Notes under the pieces: model-generated | Told to the model about the DNA's origin: nothing | The model's database searches: none | The model's input: only the letters and a program-made list of their open reading frames with translations | Position numbers and translations under genes: made by a program | Assembly (NCBI GenBank): GCA_900550185.1 | Contig: URRN01000032.1 | Span: forward strand, 1 to 14,197 | From: an uncultured Collinsella sp. | GTDB lineage: Bacteria > Actinomycetota > Coriobacteriia > Coriobacteriales > Coriobacteriaceae | Direction: 5' to 3' | DNA: 14,197 nt | In this document: positions 13,495 to 14,197 of the stretch, in pieces | Position numbering within the stretch: position 1 is the stretch's first letter | How the letters are laid out: every line of letters begins with the position of its first letter

Positions 13495-13563
13495 GCCGGG
13501 TTTTTAGGGCAGAGCCCTAGTGCGCCGCCGGGCTTTGTACGGCGGCGCACGACACTTGCGGAA
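13495..13563. repeat. Left arm of a long complex inverted repeat
   Basis: The arm contains, in order, GCCGGG and a T-run, the mini-hairpin TAGGGC-AGA-GCCCTA (13505-13519), an 11-bp hairpin GTGCGCCGCCG/CGGCGGCGCAC (13520-13550) and CTTGCGGAA (13555-13563). All four elements recur in mirror order in the right arm, 151 bases away. The two arms enclose the inverted octamer block. Confidence 0.7.
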
Positions 13564-13585
13564 AATTTTCAGGCGCGATTAGTTC

Positions 13586-13713
13586 AATGTTCAATTGTTC
13601 TGCTATTCCACAGTCACGTTGTTCTGTTATTTCGATTTGCCGTAATCGCGTTATCGCACAGCTACGCTACTACGTAGTTACGTTATGACACAGTTGCGTT
13701 GTATCATAGTTCG
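13586..13713 (-). repeat. Octamer array, middle block (16 units, minus orientation)
   Basis: Read on the minus strand from 13713 down to 13586, sixteen contiguous octamers appear, such as GATACAAC (13698-13705), GTCATAAC (13682-13689), GCGATAAC (13650-13657), GAAATAAC (13626-13633) and GGAATAGC (13602-13609). The fourth base is A in fourteen of sixteen, the eighth is a pyrimidine in all sixteen. Every unit not starting with G starts with HGAA. This is the rule of the flanking blocks in the opposite direction. Confidence 0.75.
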
Positions 13714-13714
13714 G

Positions 13715-13796
13715 TTCCGCAAGAGTCGTACGCCGCCGTACAAAACTGCGTTTTGCCCGGCGGCGTACGATTTAGGGCTCTGCCCTAAAACCCGGC
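13715..13796. repeat. Right arm of the long complex inverted repeat
   Basis: It mirrors the left arm: TTCCGCAAG (13715-13723), a 13-bp stem TCGTACGCCGCCG/CGGCGGCGTACGA (13726-13738 / 13758-13770) with an inner CAAAAC/GTTTTG hairpin (13741-13755), the mini-hairpin TTTAGGGC-TCT-GCCCTAAA (13771-13789) and CCCGGC (13791-13796). It is longer than the left arm because its central loop is larger. Confidence 0.7.
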
Positions 13797-13800
13797 ACAC

Positions 13801-13872
13801 GGCAAAACGAAATAACAGAACTATGCAATAACGACATTACGTAAATACGGCATTGCTGAAAAAGTGAATACC
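13801..13872 (+). repeat. Octamer array, right block (9 units, plus orientation)
   Basis: Nine consecutive units from 13801 include GGCAAAAC (13801), GAAATAAC (13809), GCAATAAC (13825), GACATTAC (13833) and GTAAATAC (13841). The fourth base is A in all nine; the eighth is a pyrimidine in eight, the unit at 13857 being the exception. The first three units resemble, at 21 of 24 positions, three consecutive units of the middle block (13618-13641 on the minus strand). Confidence 0.7.
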
Positions 13873-13913
13873 GTTGACACTCCCCGTAGTTGAAACCAGG
13901 GGTTTTACGACGG

Positions 13914-13941
13914 TTTTGATAATCTATGTGGTCAATATAAT
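13914..13941 (+). promoter_or_regulatory. Possible promoter for the 14062 gene
   Basis: A perfect TATAAT stands at 13936-13941. Upstream, TTTTGA (13914-13919) at 16 bases or TTGATA (13916-13921) at 14 bases could serve as the -35 element. It points toward the gene starting at 14062, about 110 bases downstream. A TTGACA at 13874-13879 has no matching -10. Confidence 0.3.
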
Positions 13942-14061
13942 ACCGTTAAACCCGCATATCGCTACCGCTCAGCCATTCGCCTCGCCCCCCCGTCACACGT
14001 ATCTTCATTCGGTCTGTCATCATTAATCTAACGATGCTTTGAGAAATGTAGGTGCTTCCAA

Positions 14062-14197
14062 ATGTACTGTCGACTTCTTCTCAAACTGATCCTAAGAGAC
14101 AGGGCCGCATGGATTTGTACGCTCGTTCTCGCTGCGGCCTTCTCCGTCCCCATTGCGTTCAATTCACCCATCTACGGGCCCTTCTTTATGAAGCAGG
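14062..14197 (+). CDS. Membrane protein, N-terminal fragment cut by the window end
   Basis: The first 45 codons of a gene that continues past the window. The basic start (CRLLLKLILRDRAAW) followed by a hydrophobic helix (ICTLVLAAAFSVPIAF) is typical of a polytopic membrane protein such as an ABC permease of the FtsX or ABC-2 class. No motif identifies the family. The ribosome site is weak (TAGGTG, 14049-14054), so the start could differ. Confidence 0.5.
   Translation, partial: MYCRLLLKLILRDRAAWICTLVLAAAFSVPIAFNSPIYGPFFMKQ

Noticed and set aside
13382..13872. CRISPR array
   Set aside because: There are no identical repeats of 24-40 bases with unique spacers; the units are degenerate octamers without spacers and no cas gene is present.

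Overview
The window looks like an accessory, mobile-element-rich stretch of a Gram-positive, fairly GC-rich bacterium, most likely a gut Coriobacteriia (Collinsella/Eggerthella-type). The clue is a LuxR-type HTH protein with an integral-membrane N-terminus, an architecture expanded in that class; the taxon is an inference. Base composition is mosaic: positions 339-5150 are GC-rich, the 5516-11424 cluster is less so, and 11683-14060 contains AT-richer and hairpin-dense DNA, so several pieces of different origin seem to be joined.

Left part (1-5150). Three metallophosphoesterase genes overlap head-to-tail in one plus-strand operon (339-2436). A coiled-coil protein (2479-3057, minus) and a small serine recombinase (3252-3836, minus) follow. 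A divergent two-gene unit (4053-4600) resembles a BrnT-like toxin followed by a ribbon-helix-helix antitoxin, with a 16-bp-arm palindrome just upstream. A structured intergenic region and a small unknown gene (4870-5148) with a strong terminator close this part. The stretch 5149-5515 holds long inverted repeats and no convincing gene.

Middle part (5516-11424, all minus strand, transcribed right to left). This is one coherent module: a large membrane LuxR-type regulator made of two membrane-plus-HTH halves in one chain; a secreted four-cysteine protein resembling the DUF2712 family; a GC-rich hairpin; two ABC-2-type permeases; an ABC ATPase of the bacitracin/lantibiotic-protection type; and a membrane-anchored DUF5028-like protein. 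Overlapping starts and stops link the last four genes. The likely theme is regulated production of an exported polypeptide together with its dedicated transporter or immunity complex. The activity of the secreted protein is unknown.

Right part (11683-14197). A MobC-like relaxosome protein with two ribbon-helix-helix domains lies beside a strong oriT candidate (12501-12566), but no relaxase is present. About 1.7 kb without a gene follows, full of hairpins. It ends in the most unusual signal of the window: 37 contiguous-phase, degenerate 8-bp units (about GNNAYWRY, or HGAA at the start) in three blocks at 13382-13477, 13586-13713 and 13801-13872. The middle block points the opposite way and is enclosed by a long, complex inverted repeat (13495-13563 / 13715-13796), as if it had been inverted. 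This looks like a protein-binding array such as a replication iteron region or plasmid centromere. The window ends in the first 45 codons of a membrane protein gene (14062 onward).
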